This document shows positions 7,363 to 16,334 of a stretch of 64,000 nucleotides of DNA, piece by piece. The notes beneath the pieces are model-generated. The model ran no database searches. It was not told the origin of the DNA and saw nothing but the letters and a program-made list of their open reading frames with translations. Source of the DNA: Paracoccaceae bacterium (lineage in GTDB: Bacteria; Pseudomonadota; Alphaproteobacteria; Rhodobacterales; Rhodobacteraceae). The stretch lies in NCBI GenBank assembly GCA_028284605.1, contig JANQRL010000010.1, positions 57,152 to 121,151 on the forward strand, written 5' to 3'. The stretch's first letter is position 1. The number at the start of each line of letters is the position of its first letter. Made by a program: the position numbers and the translations under genes.

Positions 7363-8526
7363 TTAATGCGGCTGCGCCCGTCGCCGTTCGGCGAGTATAA
7401 CGTGCAGCGCGATACCGAGCCCGTAGGCCAGGCCGGCGAGAGCGACGAGCCCGCCGGTCCCGGCCAGGCCGAGCGCCAGCAGCATCACCGGGGTGCCGAT
7501 CAGGTTGCCGGCATTGCCGAGTTGCGCCATCGCGCCGTTGGCCCGGGCGCGGTCGGCGAGGCTCTCGTTGAGCTGGGCCACGGCGGCGAAACTGGCGCCC
7601 TGAACGAGGCCGAGGGCGGTGAAAACGGCGATCCCGGGCCACGGACTCTCGGGCGCAAGCAGGATGAGCGGGATCGCGGCGAGTGCCAGGGCGAACCCGG
7701 CGACGACGACGGTGACCGCGCTGACCCGGGTGAGCAGCGCCACACCGAGTGTCATCGAGAGCACGATCCCGGTCAGCGGGGCCAGGGCGGAGAAGGTCGC
7801 CGCGGCGCCCTCCGACAGGGTTGCCGGCAGCACGGCGAGGAGTGCCACATAGGTGGTCGCATAGAACAGCCAGCCCAGCGCGGGCGCGGCGAGGCGGGGC
7901 GAGCGGTAGATCTCGAGATGTTCGCGCAACGGATGGGGCAGCGGGGCGGCGGCATTCCCTTGGTCCGCTGGCAGCAGCCGGGTCAGGATCAGCGCCACGG
8001 CGGCCATCGCGACGCCGTGGAGGGCGAGCAGGGCGGGCAGCCCGGCCCGCGCCACCAGCGGCAGCCCGATCAGCGCGGTCACCGTGAAGGCGACCCCGAA
8101 GAAGGTGCCCCAGAGCGTCAGGGCCGCGCCGCGCCAGCTATCCGGCGCCACCTGGGCGATCAGGGTCGGCGCGGCCACCACGATGGCCAGGTGCGCGCCG
8201 CCCTCCAGCATCCGAAGCGCGAGCATCACCGGCAGGGGCGGCAGCAGGGCCTGGAGTGCGGAAAGCGCGGCACCGGCCCAAAGCGCGACGACGAGGCTGC
8301 GGCGAAAGCCGAACCGCGCCACCAACACCCCGGCCATCAGCCCGAGGATCAGGCCCAGGAGGCTGAGCACCGAGACCAGCCAGCCGAGCGCCGCTCCGGC
8401 ATCGGGATAGGCGGCGCCAAGAGCCGAGAACGGCACGGCGAGTTTGGAATACTGCCCCGCCGCGCCGAGCCCGGCGGCATAGAGGACGGCGATCAGTATG
8501 AGGGGCGAGACGGCGCGTGGCGGCAT
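7363..8526 (-). CDS. MFS transporter, 12-span type, substrate unknown
   Basis: This 387-residue hydrophobic protein has about twelve predicted membrane spans and the MFS loop-2/3 motif remnant LVARFGFRRSL near residue 70. A proline/alanine-rich central loop (LLPADQGNAAAPLPHPLREH) separates the two halves. It is the first gene of a minus-strand group with the ArsC-like and RimBK-like genes, with a 61-base gap to the preferred start of the former. The substrate cannot be inferred, since MFS members in this size class include drug, sugar-acid and anion exporters. It is divergent from the small gene at 8665. Confidence 0.82.
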   Translation of the reverse strand: MPPRAVSPLILIAVLYAAGLGAAGQYSKLAVPFSALGAAYPDAGAALGWLVSVLSLLGLILGLMAGVLVARFGFRRSLVVALWAGAALSALQALLPPLPVMLALRMLEGGAHLAIVVAAPTLIAQVAPDSWRGAALTLWGTFFGVAFTVTALIGLPLVARAGLPALLALHGVAMAAVALILTRLLPADQGNAAAPLPHPLREHLEIYRSPRLAAPALGWLFYATTYVALLAVLPATLSEGAAATFSALAPLTGIVLSMTLGVALLTRVSAVTVVVAGFALALAAIPLILLAPESPWPGIAVFTALGLVQGASFAAVAQLNESLADRARANGAMAQLGNAGNLIGTPVMLLALGLAGTGGLVALAGLAYGLGIALHVILAERRRAQPH

Positions 8527-8578
8527 GGCGCCTTGGTGAGCCCGGACGGCGGCGGATGCAAGGCGGGTCTCGGCGCCT

Positions 8579-8634
8579 TGTCGGGGCAGTTACCGACAGC
8601 CACTTGACCCATCGGCAAAGTCCCTGTCGGGTCA
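8579..8634. promoter_or_regulatory. Mutually exclusive hairpins upstream of the 8665 gene
   Basis: TGTCGG (8579-8584) can pair with CCGACA (8593-8598). Alternatively CCGACAG (8593-8599) can pair with CTGTCGG (8624-8630). A third stem, TGACCC (8605-8610) with GGGTCA (8629-8634), overlaps the second. This competition is the sort expected of a leader RNA that switches folds, or of nested protein operators. No known riboswitch class is recognised. Confidence 0.35.
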
Positions 8635-8664
8635 TTCTCCCGATCCGAACCGGAGACCAGGACC

Positions 8665-9018
8665 ATGCCGAAAGAGAAGAAATCCTATGACCTCGCCATA
8701 CCTCTTGCCGAGGCGATTGGCCGGGACGAGATGATGGCGATTGTCGAACGCGCGGCCGCCGCCACCGATCTCTACATCTCGCATATCGGGGGCTATTCGC
8801 GGATCAAGTACCCCAACTCCGTTCACTGGCATTTCAAGCGCGACCGCAAGGAGCCGGGCCTGATCGACGCGACATACTGGCAGGAGGGGGCGCGGTTCTG
8901 GCTGACCCTGCGCAACAACGAGCCGCGCTGGGTCCACGAGACGGCGCCCCGCCTCCGGACGGCGCTCGAGGACGCGCTGGCGCAGGCCCGGCCGTCGCGC
9001 CCGCCATCCGCGCGGTGA
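8665..9018 (+). CDS. Small conserved-looking protein of unknown function
   Basis: This 117-residue soluble protein has no family I recognise. It starts [19 protein letters not shown], has an aromatic- and histidine-rich middle ([31 protein letters not shown]) and ends in a basic, proline-rich tail. No signal peptide or membrane segment is present. The ATG follows GGAGACCAGG at 8651-8660. It stands alone, divergent from the MFS gene and 109 bases before tgt. The 5' leader can form competing hairpins (8579-8634). It may be a small regulatory or binding protein, but nothing in the sequence fixes a function. Confidence 0.7.
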   Translation: MPKEKKSYDLAIPLAEAIGRDEMMAIVERAAAATDLYISHIGGYSRIKYPNSVHWHFKRDRKEPGLIDATYWQEGARFWLTLRNNEPRWVHETAPRLRTALEDALAQARPSRPPSAR

Positions 9019-9127
9019 CGGCGGCCTTCGGGACCGCAGGGCCGCGCCCGGTCTTCGGCAAGGGCTCTGGAGCGGCCGGCGGATCGCGGCCCTTTTCCTT
9101 TCCCGGCCGCTTCGTCATAGGGGGCGG

Positions 9128-10258
9128 ATGACCGCGCGCGTAACCTTCGACCTTCAGGCCACCGACGGCGCCGCCCGCACGGGCGTGCTCAGCACACCCC
9201 GAGGCACGATCCGCACCCCGGCCTTCATGCCCGTGGGGACCGCCGGCACGGTGAAGGCGATGCTGCCCGAAAGCGTCGCCGCCACCGGCGCCGATATCCT
9301 GCTCGGCAACACCTATCACCTGATGCTGCGGCCCGGGGCGGAGCGGGTGGCGCGGCTCGGCGGGCTGCACCGGTTCATGAACTGGGACGGGCCGATCCTG
9401 ACCGATTCCGGCGGCTATCAGGTCATGAGCCTCGCCGATCTGCGCCAGCTGACCGAGGAAGGGGTCACCTTCCGCTCCCATATCGACGGCTCCAAACATG
9501 CGCTGACGCCGGAACGGTCGATGGAGATCCAGCGGCTGCTGGGCTCCGACATCGTGATGGCCTTCGACGAATGCCCTGCGCTGCCCGCGCCGCGGGAGCG
9601 GATCGCGGAGAGCATGGCGCTTTCCATGCGCTGGGCGGCGCGGAGCCGGGAGGCGTTCGGCGACCGGCCGGGCCATGCGCTCTTCGGGATCCAGCAGGGT
9701 GGGCTGGAGGAGGATCTGCGCGCCGAAAGCGCGGCGGCGCTGACCGAGATCGGCTTCGACGGCTACGCGATCGGCGGGCTCGCGGTGGGCGAGGGGCAGG
9801 AAGCGATGTTCGGGGCGCTCGACTACGCCCCGGGGCAGCTTCCGGCCGACAGGCCGCGCTATCTGATGGGGGTCGGCAAGCCAGACGATCTTGTCGGCGC
9901 GGTGAAGCGGGGCTTGGACATGTTCGATTGCGTGCTGCCGTCCCGCTCGGGCCGGACCGGGCAGGCGTTCACGCGCCGCGGCGTGGTGAACCTCAAGAAC
10001 GCCCGCCATGCCGACGATCCGCGCCCGCTCGATGAGAATTGCACCTGCCCGGCCTGCCGGAACTACTCCCGGGCCTATCTGCACCACGTGTTCCGCGCCG
10101 GCGAGATGATCTCCGGCATGCTGCTGACCTGGCACAACCTGCATTACTATCAGGAGTTGATGGCGGAGATGCGCGCGGCCATCGCCGAGGGTCGGTTCGC
10201 GGCCTGGGAGGCGGGCTTCCACGCGGCCCGGGCCGAAGGCGATATCGCGCCGCTCTAG
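9128..10258 (+). CDS. tgt: Queuine tRNA-ribosyltransferase (tRNA-guanine transglycosylase)
   Basis: This 376-residue enzyme exchanges guanine-34 for preQ1 in tRNAs with GUN anticodons, the committed step of queuosine insertion. The sequence shows LTDSGGYQ (around residue 98), [12 protein letters not shown], the nucleophile region [10 protein letters not shown], and the zinc site [18 protein letters not shown] near residue 305. Length is typical for bacterial Tgt. It stands alone here. The next enzyme of the pathway, queA, is encoded at 42803. One of the target tRNAs, tRNA-Asp(GTC), is also in the window. Confidence 0.95.
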   Translation: MTARVTFDLQATDGAARTGVLSTPRGTIRTPAFMPVGTAGTVKAMLPESVAATGADILLGNTYHLMLRPGAERVARLGGLHRFMNWDGPILTDSGGYQVMSLADLRQLTEEGVTFRSHIDGSKHALTPERSMEIQRLLGSDIVMAFDECPALPAPRERIAESMALSMRWAARSREAFGDRPGHALFGIQQGGLEEDLRAESAAALTEIGFDGYAIGGLAVGEGQEAMFGALDYAPGQLPADRPRYLMGVGKPDDLVGAVKRGLDMFDCVLPSRSGRTGQAFTRRGVVNLKNARHADDPRPLDENCTCPACRNYSRAYLHHVFRAGEMISGMLLTWHNLHYYQELMAEMRAAIAEGRFAAWEAGFHAARAEGDIAPL

Positions 10259-10372
10259 GTTGGGCAGCCCGCCGCCGAGCGTCCTACCCCAGACAATTCG
10301 CCACCAACTTCACTCTTTACTCAGTTTTTTGCGACAATCTGGGCGGCGAACGCAGTCAGTGCTGAGTGAGAC

Positions 10373-11458
10373 ATGCCCCCGCCAACGGAACTTATCGTCA
10401 ACGGAGACTTCGAGAACGGACCCAGCAACTGGTCCGGGAACGATATCGAGGCGTGGCATATCGAAGACCTCTATCTCGGCAATGGAAGTACGTCCATCAT
10501 TGCCGAGATCGATGGGGGCGGTGGCCAGATCACGGTGATGCAGCAGAGCTTCACGGTCACCAACCCCACCTCGACCCAGCTGACCTTCGACGTGGCGCTG
10601 CGCCTCACGGCCAACGCGCACGCGGGCAATGAGGGGTTCACGGTCGAAATCCTCGATAGCGGTGGGACACCCATCTCCAGCGCCACCGTGATGCCGACGA
10701 ACAACACGATGCAGCCGTTCAGCCTGCCGGTCACCTTCCCGTCCTCGGGGACCTATACGCTGCGGTTCACCGAGGTGTTCAATCCCGCAGAAAACAGCGG
10801 CAATGGCGCGGTCATCGACAATGTGTCGCTGATGGTCTGCTTCGCGGGCGGCACGTCGATCTCGGTACCGGGCGGCGCGCGGCGGGTGGAGGATTTGCGG
10901 GTCGGCGATCTCGTCGAGACCGCGGAGGGCCCGAAGCCGCTGCGCTGGATCGGGCGCCGGACCGTGTCGGTTGACGAGCAGATCTCCGATCCCCGGCTCC
11001 GCCCGGTGCGGATCGGTGCCGGCGCGCTTGGCCGAGGGCTTCCGACCCGCGATCTTCTGGTCTCGCGCCAGCATCGGATGCTGGCGGCCTCGCCCGTGGC
11101 GGAGCGGATGTTTGAGAGCGGCGCGGTGCTGATCGCCGCCCATCTGCTGACAGCGCTCCCGCGGGTGGAAATCGCACAGCCGGTGGAGGACCTGCGCTAT
11201 TTCCACCTGATGTTCGATGCCCATGAGCTGGTCCGGGCCAATGACGCGCCGAGCGAGAGCCTCTATCTCGGGCAGGAGGCGCTCAAGGCCCTCGGCCCCG
11301 AGGCGCGGGCGGAGTTGGAGTGTCTCTTTCCCGAATTGTTCCAAGGCCCCGGGACGTCCGTGACCCCCGCCCGGCCAATCCCGGTGGGCCGGCGCCAGCG
11401 GCAGTTCGTCACGCGGCTGATGAAGAACGGCCGGGACGTTCTGGAACAGGCTGCCTGA
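10373..11458 (+). CDS. Hint-domain protein with N-terminal carbohydrate-binding-like domain
   Basis: This 361-residue protein has two parts. Residues 1-150 begin ELIVNGDFENGPSNWSG and end GAVIDNVSL, a pattern of galactose-binding-like beta-sandwich modules. Residues 155-310 form a Hedgehog/intein (Hint) domain starting CFAGGTSISVPGGARRVEDL, with a later LVSRQHRMLA block. Rhodobacterales carry many such proteins. The leading cysteine suggests self-cleavage, but the classical C-terminal His-Asn of inteins is not evident. No Sec signal is seen, so export would need another route. The 114-base upstream gap is AT-richer than its surroundings. The role is unknown, with surface or extracellular display a possibility. 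Confidence 0.78.
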   Translation: MPPPTELIVNGDFENGPSNWSGNDIEAWHIEDLYLGNGSTSIIAEIDGGGGQITVMQQSFTVTNPTSTQLTFDVALRLTANAHAGNEGFTVEILDSGGTPISSATVMPTNNTMQPFSLPVTFPSSGTYTLRFTEVFNPAENSGNGAVIDNVSLMVCFAGGTSISVPGGARRVEDLRVGDLVETAEGPKPLRWIGRRTVSVDEQISDPRLRPVRIGAGALGRGLPTRDLLVSRQHRMLAASPVAERMFESGAVLIAAHLLTALPRVEIAQPVEDLRYFHLMFDAHELVRANDAPSESLYLGQEALKALGPEARAELECLFPELFQGPGTSVTPARPIPVGRRQRQFVTRLMKNGRDVLEQAA

Positions 11459-11579
11459 CGTCGGGCGCCGCTCCCGCTCGCGCGGATCGCCCCGCCCGCC
11501 GTCCCGTCAGAGTGGTTCCGACGACACCGACGCGCGCGGTTCTCTTGGTTGCGCCGCGCCGGTGTGAGGCGGACATTTT

Positions 11580-11633
11580 CGCCGGATCGCCGGATCGCCG
11601 GATCGCCGGATCGCCGGATCGCCGGATCGCCGG
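11580..11633. repeat. Tandem array of the 8-mer CGCCGGAT
   Basis: Six perfect head-to-tail copies of CGCCGGAT (11580-11627) are followed by a partial seventh (CGCCGG). It lies between the converging Hint gene and the membrane protein gene on the minus strand. It is a likely site of slipped-strand length change. Confidence 0.95.
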
Positions 11634-11654
11634 GACCCGTTCCCGGCTCTCCGG

Positions 11655-12422
11655 TCAGGCGGCGGGGAGGATGTCTTCGTCGTGGAGATCGCCGACGGGG
11701 CGGGCAAGGTCCGCCGCGCGCGGCAGGAACGGGGCGCCGCCATCGATCCATTCGGTCAGCGCCCGGCCGAGCGGCACCGCCTCTTCGGTGAAGCGGATCG
11801 TCACCTGGCTGGTCGGTCCGAAGGCGTCGATGACGAATTCGACGATCCCCTCGCGCCGCTCCGCCCCGAGCCCGGTTTCCAGGTGGTAGCGGCCCAGTTC
11901 GGGCGCCTTGGCCTCGAGGATCGTCGCCGTGGCCTCGTTCTCCCCGGTCTCCGTGCCCTCGGGACCAAGGGTCAGATAGAGCGTTTCCGGGTCTTCCGGG
12001 TCGGCATGGCAATCGCTCACCCGACCGGTCCAGAATTCCTCGGGCGCGCTGGCGCCGGGCATCAGTTTGGCCCAGAGTTCATCCGGGGTCAGTTCGCTCT
12101 GGATGCCGCGGGTCTGGCGCACCTTGCGGCGCAGGGTGAAGGGCGCGCGGTGCAGCATCCAGCCGACCCCGCCGGCAACCGCGGTGCCGAGCCCGATCCC
12201 GATCGGCAGCGGCAGGATCGCGGCAACGAAGAGCCCCAGTCCGGCGATCTCGATCCAGTGCCGTTCGTCGGGGCGGCGCAGCACCACGATGACGGCGACC
12301 GCAAGCGCCAGGAGGACGAGCGCGACGGCCCCCTCGGTGCCGAGCAGACGAAAGCCCAGCATCGCTGCGGGAAGGGCGATGGCGGCAAGGCGGCGGGGCT
12401 GGCGCAGGGCGTCGAAATCCAT
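11655..12422 (-). CDS. Membrane-anchored protein of unknown function
   Basis: This 255-residue protein starts MDFDALRQPRRLAAIALPAA. It has three or four hydrophobic spans in the first 95 residues (LGFRLL, ALVLLALAVAVIVVL, LFVAAILPLPIGIGLGTAVAGG), then a soluble C-terminal part rich in acidic residues, with DELWAKLMPGASAPEEFWTG and VTIRFTEEAVPLGRAL. I do not recognise the family. The ATG at 12422 is chosen because the upstream extension of the frame is low-complexity and basic. The soluble part most likely faces the cytoplasm or periplasm as one domain. The gene is divergent from lon and converges on the Hint gene. Confidence 0.65.
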   Translation of the reverse strand: MDFDALRQPRRLAAIALPAAMLGFRLLGTEGAVALVLLALAVAVIVVLRRPDERHWIEIAGLGLFVAAILPLPIGIGLGTAVAGGVGWMLHRAPFTLRRKVRQTRGIQSELTPDELWAKLMPGASAPEEFWTGRVSDCHADPEDPETLYLTLGPEGTETGENEATATILEAKAPELGRYHLETGLGAERREGIVEFVIDAFGPTSQVTIRFTEEAVPLGRALTEWIDGGAPFLPRAADLARPVGDLHDEDILPAA

Positions 12423-12660
12423 GGGGCGGGTCCGGTGTCGGGGCGGGTGTCTGGGCGGGTGTATTGGCGGCGGTCTGGGCGGTCGATACCGCAGGTTTGC
12501 GCGGAAATGCGGCAGGGCGATGACTGGAGCGTGGCGCCCCGGGGGCGGCACCGGCCTCGAAGGCACAACCGTGCGAAATCGCCCGTCGGGGCGGCCATCG
12601 CCGCCACTCGGCGCTTGTCCCTCCGGGTCGGCCGGGGCATGGTGCCGCCACCGCGAGGCG

Positions 12661-12689
12661 CTTGAAAGCCGGCACCGCGCGCCCCATGT
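12661..12689 (+). promoter_or_regulatory. Sigma-32 (RpoH) heat-shock promoter of lon
   Basis: CTTGAAA (12661-12667), a 14-base spacer and CCCCATGT (12682-12689) match the enterobacterial sigma-32 consensus CTTGAAA-N11-16-CCCCATNT without a mismatch. The element lies 79 bases before the lon start codon. Heat-shock control of lon is well established in proteobacteria. Confidence 0.8.
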
Positions 12690-12768
12690 TGGCAGACCGT
12701 GACAGGGGGCGGCCGGAGTTGCCGGGAACCGGGACCGGTGCCGCCTTGCCAAGAACAAGGACACGAGC

Positions 12769-15180
12769 ATGCAAGAGCCTTTGAGCCCCTCCTATCCCGT
12801 CCTGCCGCTGCGCGACATCGTGGTCTTCCCCCACATGATCGTGCCGCTCTTCGTGGGACGCGAGAAATCCGTCCGCGCACTCGAAGAGGTGATGGCGGAT
12901 GACAAGCAGATCCTGCTCTCCAGCCAGATCGACCCGGCCGAGGACGACCCCGACTCCTCCGGCATCTTCAAGGCCGGGGTGCTGGCCAATGTGTTGCAAC
13001 TGCTGAAACTGCCCGACGGCACCGTGAAGGTGCTGGTCGAAGGCAAGGCGCGGGTGCGGATCACCGGGTTTGTCGAGAACGAGACGTTCTTCGAGGCCGA
13101 GGCGGACTATCTGACCGAAATGCCGGGTAATGTCGAAGAGACCCCGGCGCTGATCCGGTCCGTGGCCCAGGAGTTCGAGCGCTACGCGAAGATCAAGAAG
13201 AACATTCCCGAAGAGGCCCTGGCCGCCGTGGGCGAGGCCACCGAACCGGCGAAACTCGCCGATCTCGTGGCCGGGCATCTCGGGATAGAGGTCGACCAGA
13301 AGCAGGAGCTTCTGGAGACGCTGAGCGTCAGCGAACGGCTGGAGAAGGTCTATGGCCTGATGCAGGGCGAGATGTCCGTCATTCAGGTCGAGAAGAAGAT
13401 CAAAACCCGCGTGAAGTCGCAGATGGAGCGGACCCAGCGCGAGTATTATCTCAACGAGCAGATGAAGGCGATCCAGAAGGAGCTCGGCGATGGCGAGGAC
13501 GGCGCCGGCGAGATCGCGGAGCTCGAAGAGCGGATCGCGGCCACGAAGCTCTCCAAGGAGGCCAAGGAAAAGGCGGAAGCCGAGCTGAAAAAGCTCAAGA
13601 ACATGTCGCCGATGTCCGCCGAGGCCACCGTGGTGCGCAACTATCTCGACTGGATCCTGTCGATCCCCTGGGGCGTGAAGTCGCGGGTGAAGAAGGATCT
13701 GGGCCGCGCCGAGAAGGTCCTCGACGACGACCATTACGGGCTTGAGAAGGTCAAGGAGCGGATCGTCGAGTACTTGGCTGTCCAGCAGCGCTCGAAGAAG
13801 CTCAAGGGGCCGATCATGTGCCTCGTCGGGCCCCCGGGTGTGGGCAAGACCTCCCTCGGCAAGTCGGTGGCGAAGGCCACGGGCCGCGAGTTCATCCGTA
13901 TCTCGCTGGGCGGGGTCCGGGACGAGTCCGAGATCCGCGGTCATCGCCGGACGTATATTGGCTCGATGCCCGGCAAGATCATCCAGGCGCTGAAGAAGGC
14001 GAAGACCACCAACCCCCTGATCCTGCTCGATGAAATCGACAAGATGGGCCAGGATTTCCGCGGCGATCCGGCCTCGGCGATGCTGGAGGTGCTCGATCCG
14101 GAACAGAACTCGACCTTCGTCGATCACTATCTGGAGGTGGAATACGACCTCTCCAACGTGATGTTCCTGACCACGGCCAACTCCTACAACATGCCCGGGC
14201 CGCTGCTCGACCGGATGGAGATCATCCCGCTCGCCGGCTACACCGAGGACGAGAAGGTGGAGATCGCGCGTCAGCACCTGATGCCGAAGCAGCTCAAGAA
14301 TCACGGGCTGAAGGAGAAGGAGTTCGCGCTGGCCGATGATGCGCTGATCGCCATGGTCCGGACCTATACCCGCGAGGCCGGGGTGCGGAACCTCGAACGC
14401 GAGATCGCCAAGGTCTGCCGCAAGGCGGTGACGAAGCTGGTCAAGAAGGAGGTCGAAACGCTCGAAGTGACGGCGGAGAACCTGGCCGACTACCTGGGCG
14501 TGCCGAAATTCCGCTATGGGCTGGCCGAGGAGGAGGATCAGGTCGGGGTCGTGACCGGACTGGCCTATACGTCGGTCGGGGGCGAGCTTCTGAACATCGA
14601 GGCGCTGCGCCTGCCGGGCAAGGGCCGGATGAAGACCACCGGCAAGCTCGGCGATGTGATGAAGGAGTCGATCGACGCGGCGTCGAGCTATGTGCGCTCG
14701 ATCTCGCCCCAGCTCGGGGTGAAGCCGCCGAAATTCGAAACGCTCGATATCCATGTCCACGTACCCGATGGGGCGACGCCCAAGGACGGGCCCTCCGCGG
14801 GTCTGGCCATGGTGACGGCCATCGTCTCGGTCCTGACCGGCATTCCGGTCCGCAAGGACATCGCGATGACCGGCGAGGTCACCCTGCGCGGCAATGCCTC
14901 CGCCATCGGCGGGCTGAAGGAGAAGCTGCTGGCGGCGCTCCGGGGCGGCATTACCACGGTGCTGATCCCGCAGGAGAACGAGAAGGACCTGCCGGAAATC
15001 CCCGACAACGTGAAGGAGGGGCTGACGATCATCCCGGTCTCTCACGTGTCGGAGGTGCTGGAGCAGGCGCTCGTTCATCAGCCCGAAGCGGTGGACTGGG
15101 ACGAGGCGGCGGAGGAAGAGGCGGCCGCGGCAGCGGCGGCGTCGAGCCCGCCTGAAGGACCGGCGGCCACGGCCCACTGA
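12769..15180 (+). CDS. lon: ATP-dependent Lon protease
   Basis: This 803-residue cytoplasmic AAA+ protease degrades damaged and regulatory proteins. It has the N-terminal substrate domain ([20 protein letters not shown]), a coiled-coil stretch around residues 200-280, Walker A GPPGVGKT (around 355), Walker [10 protein letters not shown], and the Ser-Lys catalytic pair in [10 protein letters not shown] (Ser near 677) and the lysine of [13 protein letters not shown] (near 718). The alanine/glutamate-rich tail is normal for the group. A perfect sigma-32 promoter lies upstream and a strong hairpin follows the stop. The HU-like gene next door is a common neighbour. Confidence 0.97.
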   Translation: MQEPLSPSYPVLPLRDIVVFPHMIVPLFVGREKSVRALEEVMADDKQILLSSQIDPAEDDPDSSGIFKAGVLANVLQLLKLPDGTVKVLVEGKARVRITGFVENETFFEAEADYLTEMPGNVEETPALIRSVAQEFERYAKIKKNIPEEALAAVGEATEPAKLADLVAGHLGIEVDQKQELLETLSVSERLEKVYGLMQGEMSVIQVEKKIKTRVKSQMERTQREYYLNEQMKAIQKELGDGEDGAGEIAELEERIAATKLSKEAKEKAEAELKKLKNMSPMSAEATVVRNYLDWILSIPWGVKSRVKKDLGRAEKVLDDDHYGLEKVKERIVEYLAVQQRSKKLKGPIMCLVGPPGVGKTSLGKSVAKATGREFIRISLGGVRDESEIRGHRRTYIGSMPGKIIQALKKAKTTNPLILLDEIDKMGQDFRGDPASAMLEVLDPEQNSTFVDHYLEVEYDLSNVMFLTTANSYNMPGPLLDRMEIIPLAGYTEDEKVEIARQHLMPKQLKNHGLKEKEFALADDALIAMVRTYTREAGVRNLEREIAKVCRKAVTKLVKKEVETLEVTAENLADYLGVPKFRYGLAEEEDQVGVVTGLAYTSVGGELLNIEALRLPGKGRMKTTGKLGDVMKESIDAASSYVRSISPQLGVKPPKFETLDIHVHVPDGATPKDGPSAGLAMVTAIVSVLTGIPVRKDIAMTGEVTLRGNASAIGGLKEKLLAALRGGITTVLIPQENEKDLPEIPDNVKEGLTIIPVSHVSEVLEQALVHQPEAVDWDEAAEEEAAAAAAASSPPEGPAATAH

Positions 15181-15198
15181 TCCGGCAAGCGCAACCAG

Positions 15199-15230
15199 AA
15201 TCGGCGCCCGGTTCGGGCGTCGATTCCGTT
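15199..15230 (+). terminator. Intrinsic terminator of lon
   Basis: AATCG-G-CGCCCG (15199-15210) pairs with CGGGCG-T-CGATT (15214-15225) across a three-base GTT loop, giving a twelve-pair stem with one G-T pair. CCGTTTT follows. It lies 18 bases after the lon stop. Confidence 0.7.
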
Positions 15231-15502
15231 TTGAAACAGGGCTTTGTCCGCCGATCTTCACAAACGCTCCAAGCCTCTCGTCACGCATGTCATGGATCTG
15301 GCCGGCCGATGCGGCGCGCCGGCCCCGGATGCGGCGCGGCCGGTCCCGCGCCATGAGACTTCGGCCGCGGTCCGAATGACGGCATCTGCACGGCGCGACA
15401 TCGCGCTCGGGCCTGTCAAATCGGCAACGGTACCGGGCCGCCCAATGTCCGTATTGGAAATGCTGGGGCGGAACGGGTAGGGTACCGCCGGGGGCGTTTC
15501 GA

Positions 15503-16003
15503 ATGAGTGAGATCACCATGGCGACACGAGCGAATACCACGACGAAGAAGACCACGACGGCCAAGGGAACCACCACGGCCAAGGGGACGACGACGCGCAG
15601 CCGGAAGACCGCACCCAAGAGTTCTGCGGTCGCCAAGACGCCCGCAGCGGCTGCCAAGCCGGCACCGGCGACCCGCAAGGCGAAGCCGCCTTCCGGTGCC
15701 ACGGTGGTAACCGAAAAGTCGGTGATCGCCGGACCGGTGCTGAAGAAGACCGACTTCATCGACCGGGTGGTCGCGGCCACCGGGATGAAGAAGAAGGATG
15801 TCAAACCGGTGGTCGAGGCCGCGCTCGCCCAACTCGGGACCGCGATTGCCGCCGGCGAGGAGTTGAACCTTCCCGGTCTCGGAAAGCTCAAGATCAACCG
15901 CCAGAAGGACCTGGCCAATGCCCGGATCTTCGTCTGCAAGCTGCGCCAGCCCAAGGGCGGCGCCCCGACCGCGCGCGATCCACTTGCAGAGGCCGCGGAG
16001 TAG
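15503..16003 (+). CDS. HU-family DNA-binding protein with long basic N-terminal tail
   Basis: This is a 166-residue nucleoid protein. The C-terminal 85 residues are an HU/IHF fold (LKKTDFIDRVVAATGMKKKDV, then ELNLPGLGKLKINRQKD). The N-terminal 75 residues are a low-complexity tail rich in Thr, Lys and Ala with repeated TTAKGTT units, unlike the 90-residue standard HU. The beta-arm is shortened and ends in NARIFVCKLRQPKGG. ATG 15503 and the in-frame ATG 15518 are both possible starts. The tail resembles histone-H1-like extensions that add DNA contacts. The tRNA-Val promoter overlaps its 3' end. Confidence 0.85.
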   Translation: MSEITMATRANTTTKKTTTAKGTTTAKGTTTRSRKTAPKSSAVAKTPAAAAKPAPATRKAKPPSGATVVTEKSVIAGPVLKKTDFIDRVVAATGMKKKDVKPVVEAALAQLGTAIAAGEELNLPGLGKLKINRQKDLANARIFVCKLRQPKGGAPTARDPLAEAAE

Positions 16004-16011
16004 CGCTAAAC
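15984..16011 (+). promoter_or_regulatory. Probable promoter of tRNA-Val(CAC)
   Basis: TTGCAG (15984-15989), 16 bases and CTAAAC (16006-16011) end 12 bases before the tRNA. The second tRNA-Val has the same geometry (TTGCGC-N16-CTACAC, 12 bases), which supports both. It lies across the end of the HU-like gene. Confidence 0.5.
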
Positions 16012-16023
16012 GCCCGGCCCATC

Positions 16024-16098
16024 GGGTGATTAGCTCAGTGGTAGAGCGCTTCGTTCACATCGAAGATGTCGGGAGTTCGAATCTCTCATCACCCACCA
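16024..16098 (+). tRNA. tRNA-Val(CAC)
   Basis: All arms fold: acceptor GGGTGAT/ATCACCC, D arm GCTC/GAGC, anticodon stem CTTCG/CGAAG with loop TTCACAT (anticodon CAC, reading GUG), and T arm GGGAG/CTCTC with TTCGAAT. The discriminator A is followed by an encoded CCA. A structured repeat module begins directly at the CCA. Confidence 0.97.
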
Positions 16099-16180
16099 TC
16101 CAACTCCGGTCCGCGCAGCGGATCGGGCGCTCCGGTGGAGCGTCCGAAGGAGTTGGATGCCCCGAGCCCCCGCGAGGGGC
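16099..16180 (+). repeat. tRNA-Val-linked structured module, copy 1
   Basis: An outer stem ATCCAACTCC (16098-16107, sharing the A of the tRNA CCA) pairs with GGAGTTGGAT (16149-16158). It encloses hairpin A (16108-16124, arms GGTCCGC/GCGGATC) and hairpin B (16125-16145, arms GGGCGCTCC/GGAGCGTCC), making a three-way junction. Hairpin C (GCCCC/GGGGC) follows at 16166-16180. Confidence 0.8.
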
Positions 16181-16197
16181 CAGCCCGATGTATAGCC

Positions 16198-16270
16198 GGT
16201 CCGCACAGCGGATCGGACGCTTCGGTGGAGCGTTCGAAGGCGGAAGATGCCTCGAGCCCCTGCGAGGGGC
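16198..16270 (+). repeat. tRNA-Val-linked structured module, copy 2
   Basis: Hairpin A (16198-16214) has loop ACA-type changes only. Hairpin B (16215-16235) is GGACGCTTC/GGAGCGTTC, with stem changes that keep pairing. GAA and hairpin C (16256-16270) follow as in copy 1, but the long outer stem is lost. Confidence 0.75.
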
Positions 16271-16334
16271 CGGCGCGTGATCCGACCCCGTGGCGGAGAT
16301 CGCCCCGGCCATTCCGCATCCACAGGCCCCGGAC

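Noticed and set aside
8579..8664. preQ1 or SAM riboswitch near tgt
   Set aside because: The hairpins do not match the known preQ1 or SAM aptamer consensus as far as I can judge, and they precede an unrelated small gene rather than tgt itself.
11580..11633. Possible CRISPR array
   Set aside because: The repeat unit is 8 bases with no spacers. It is a simple tandem repeat.
12079..15954. 1,291-codon open frame antisense to lon and the HU-like gene
   Set aside because: Composition is low-complexity (Arg, Gly, His, Leu-rich), no domain is recognisable and it mirrors the codon periodicity of lon. It is a shadow of a GC-rich gene.
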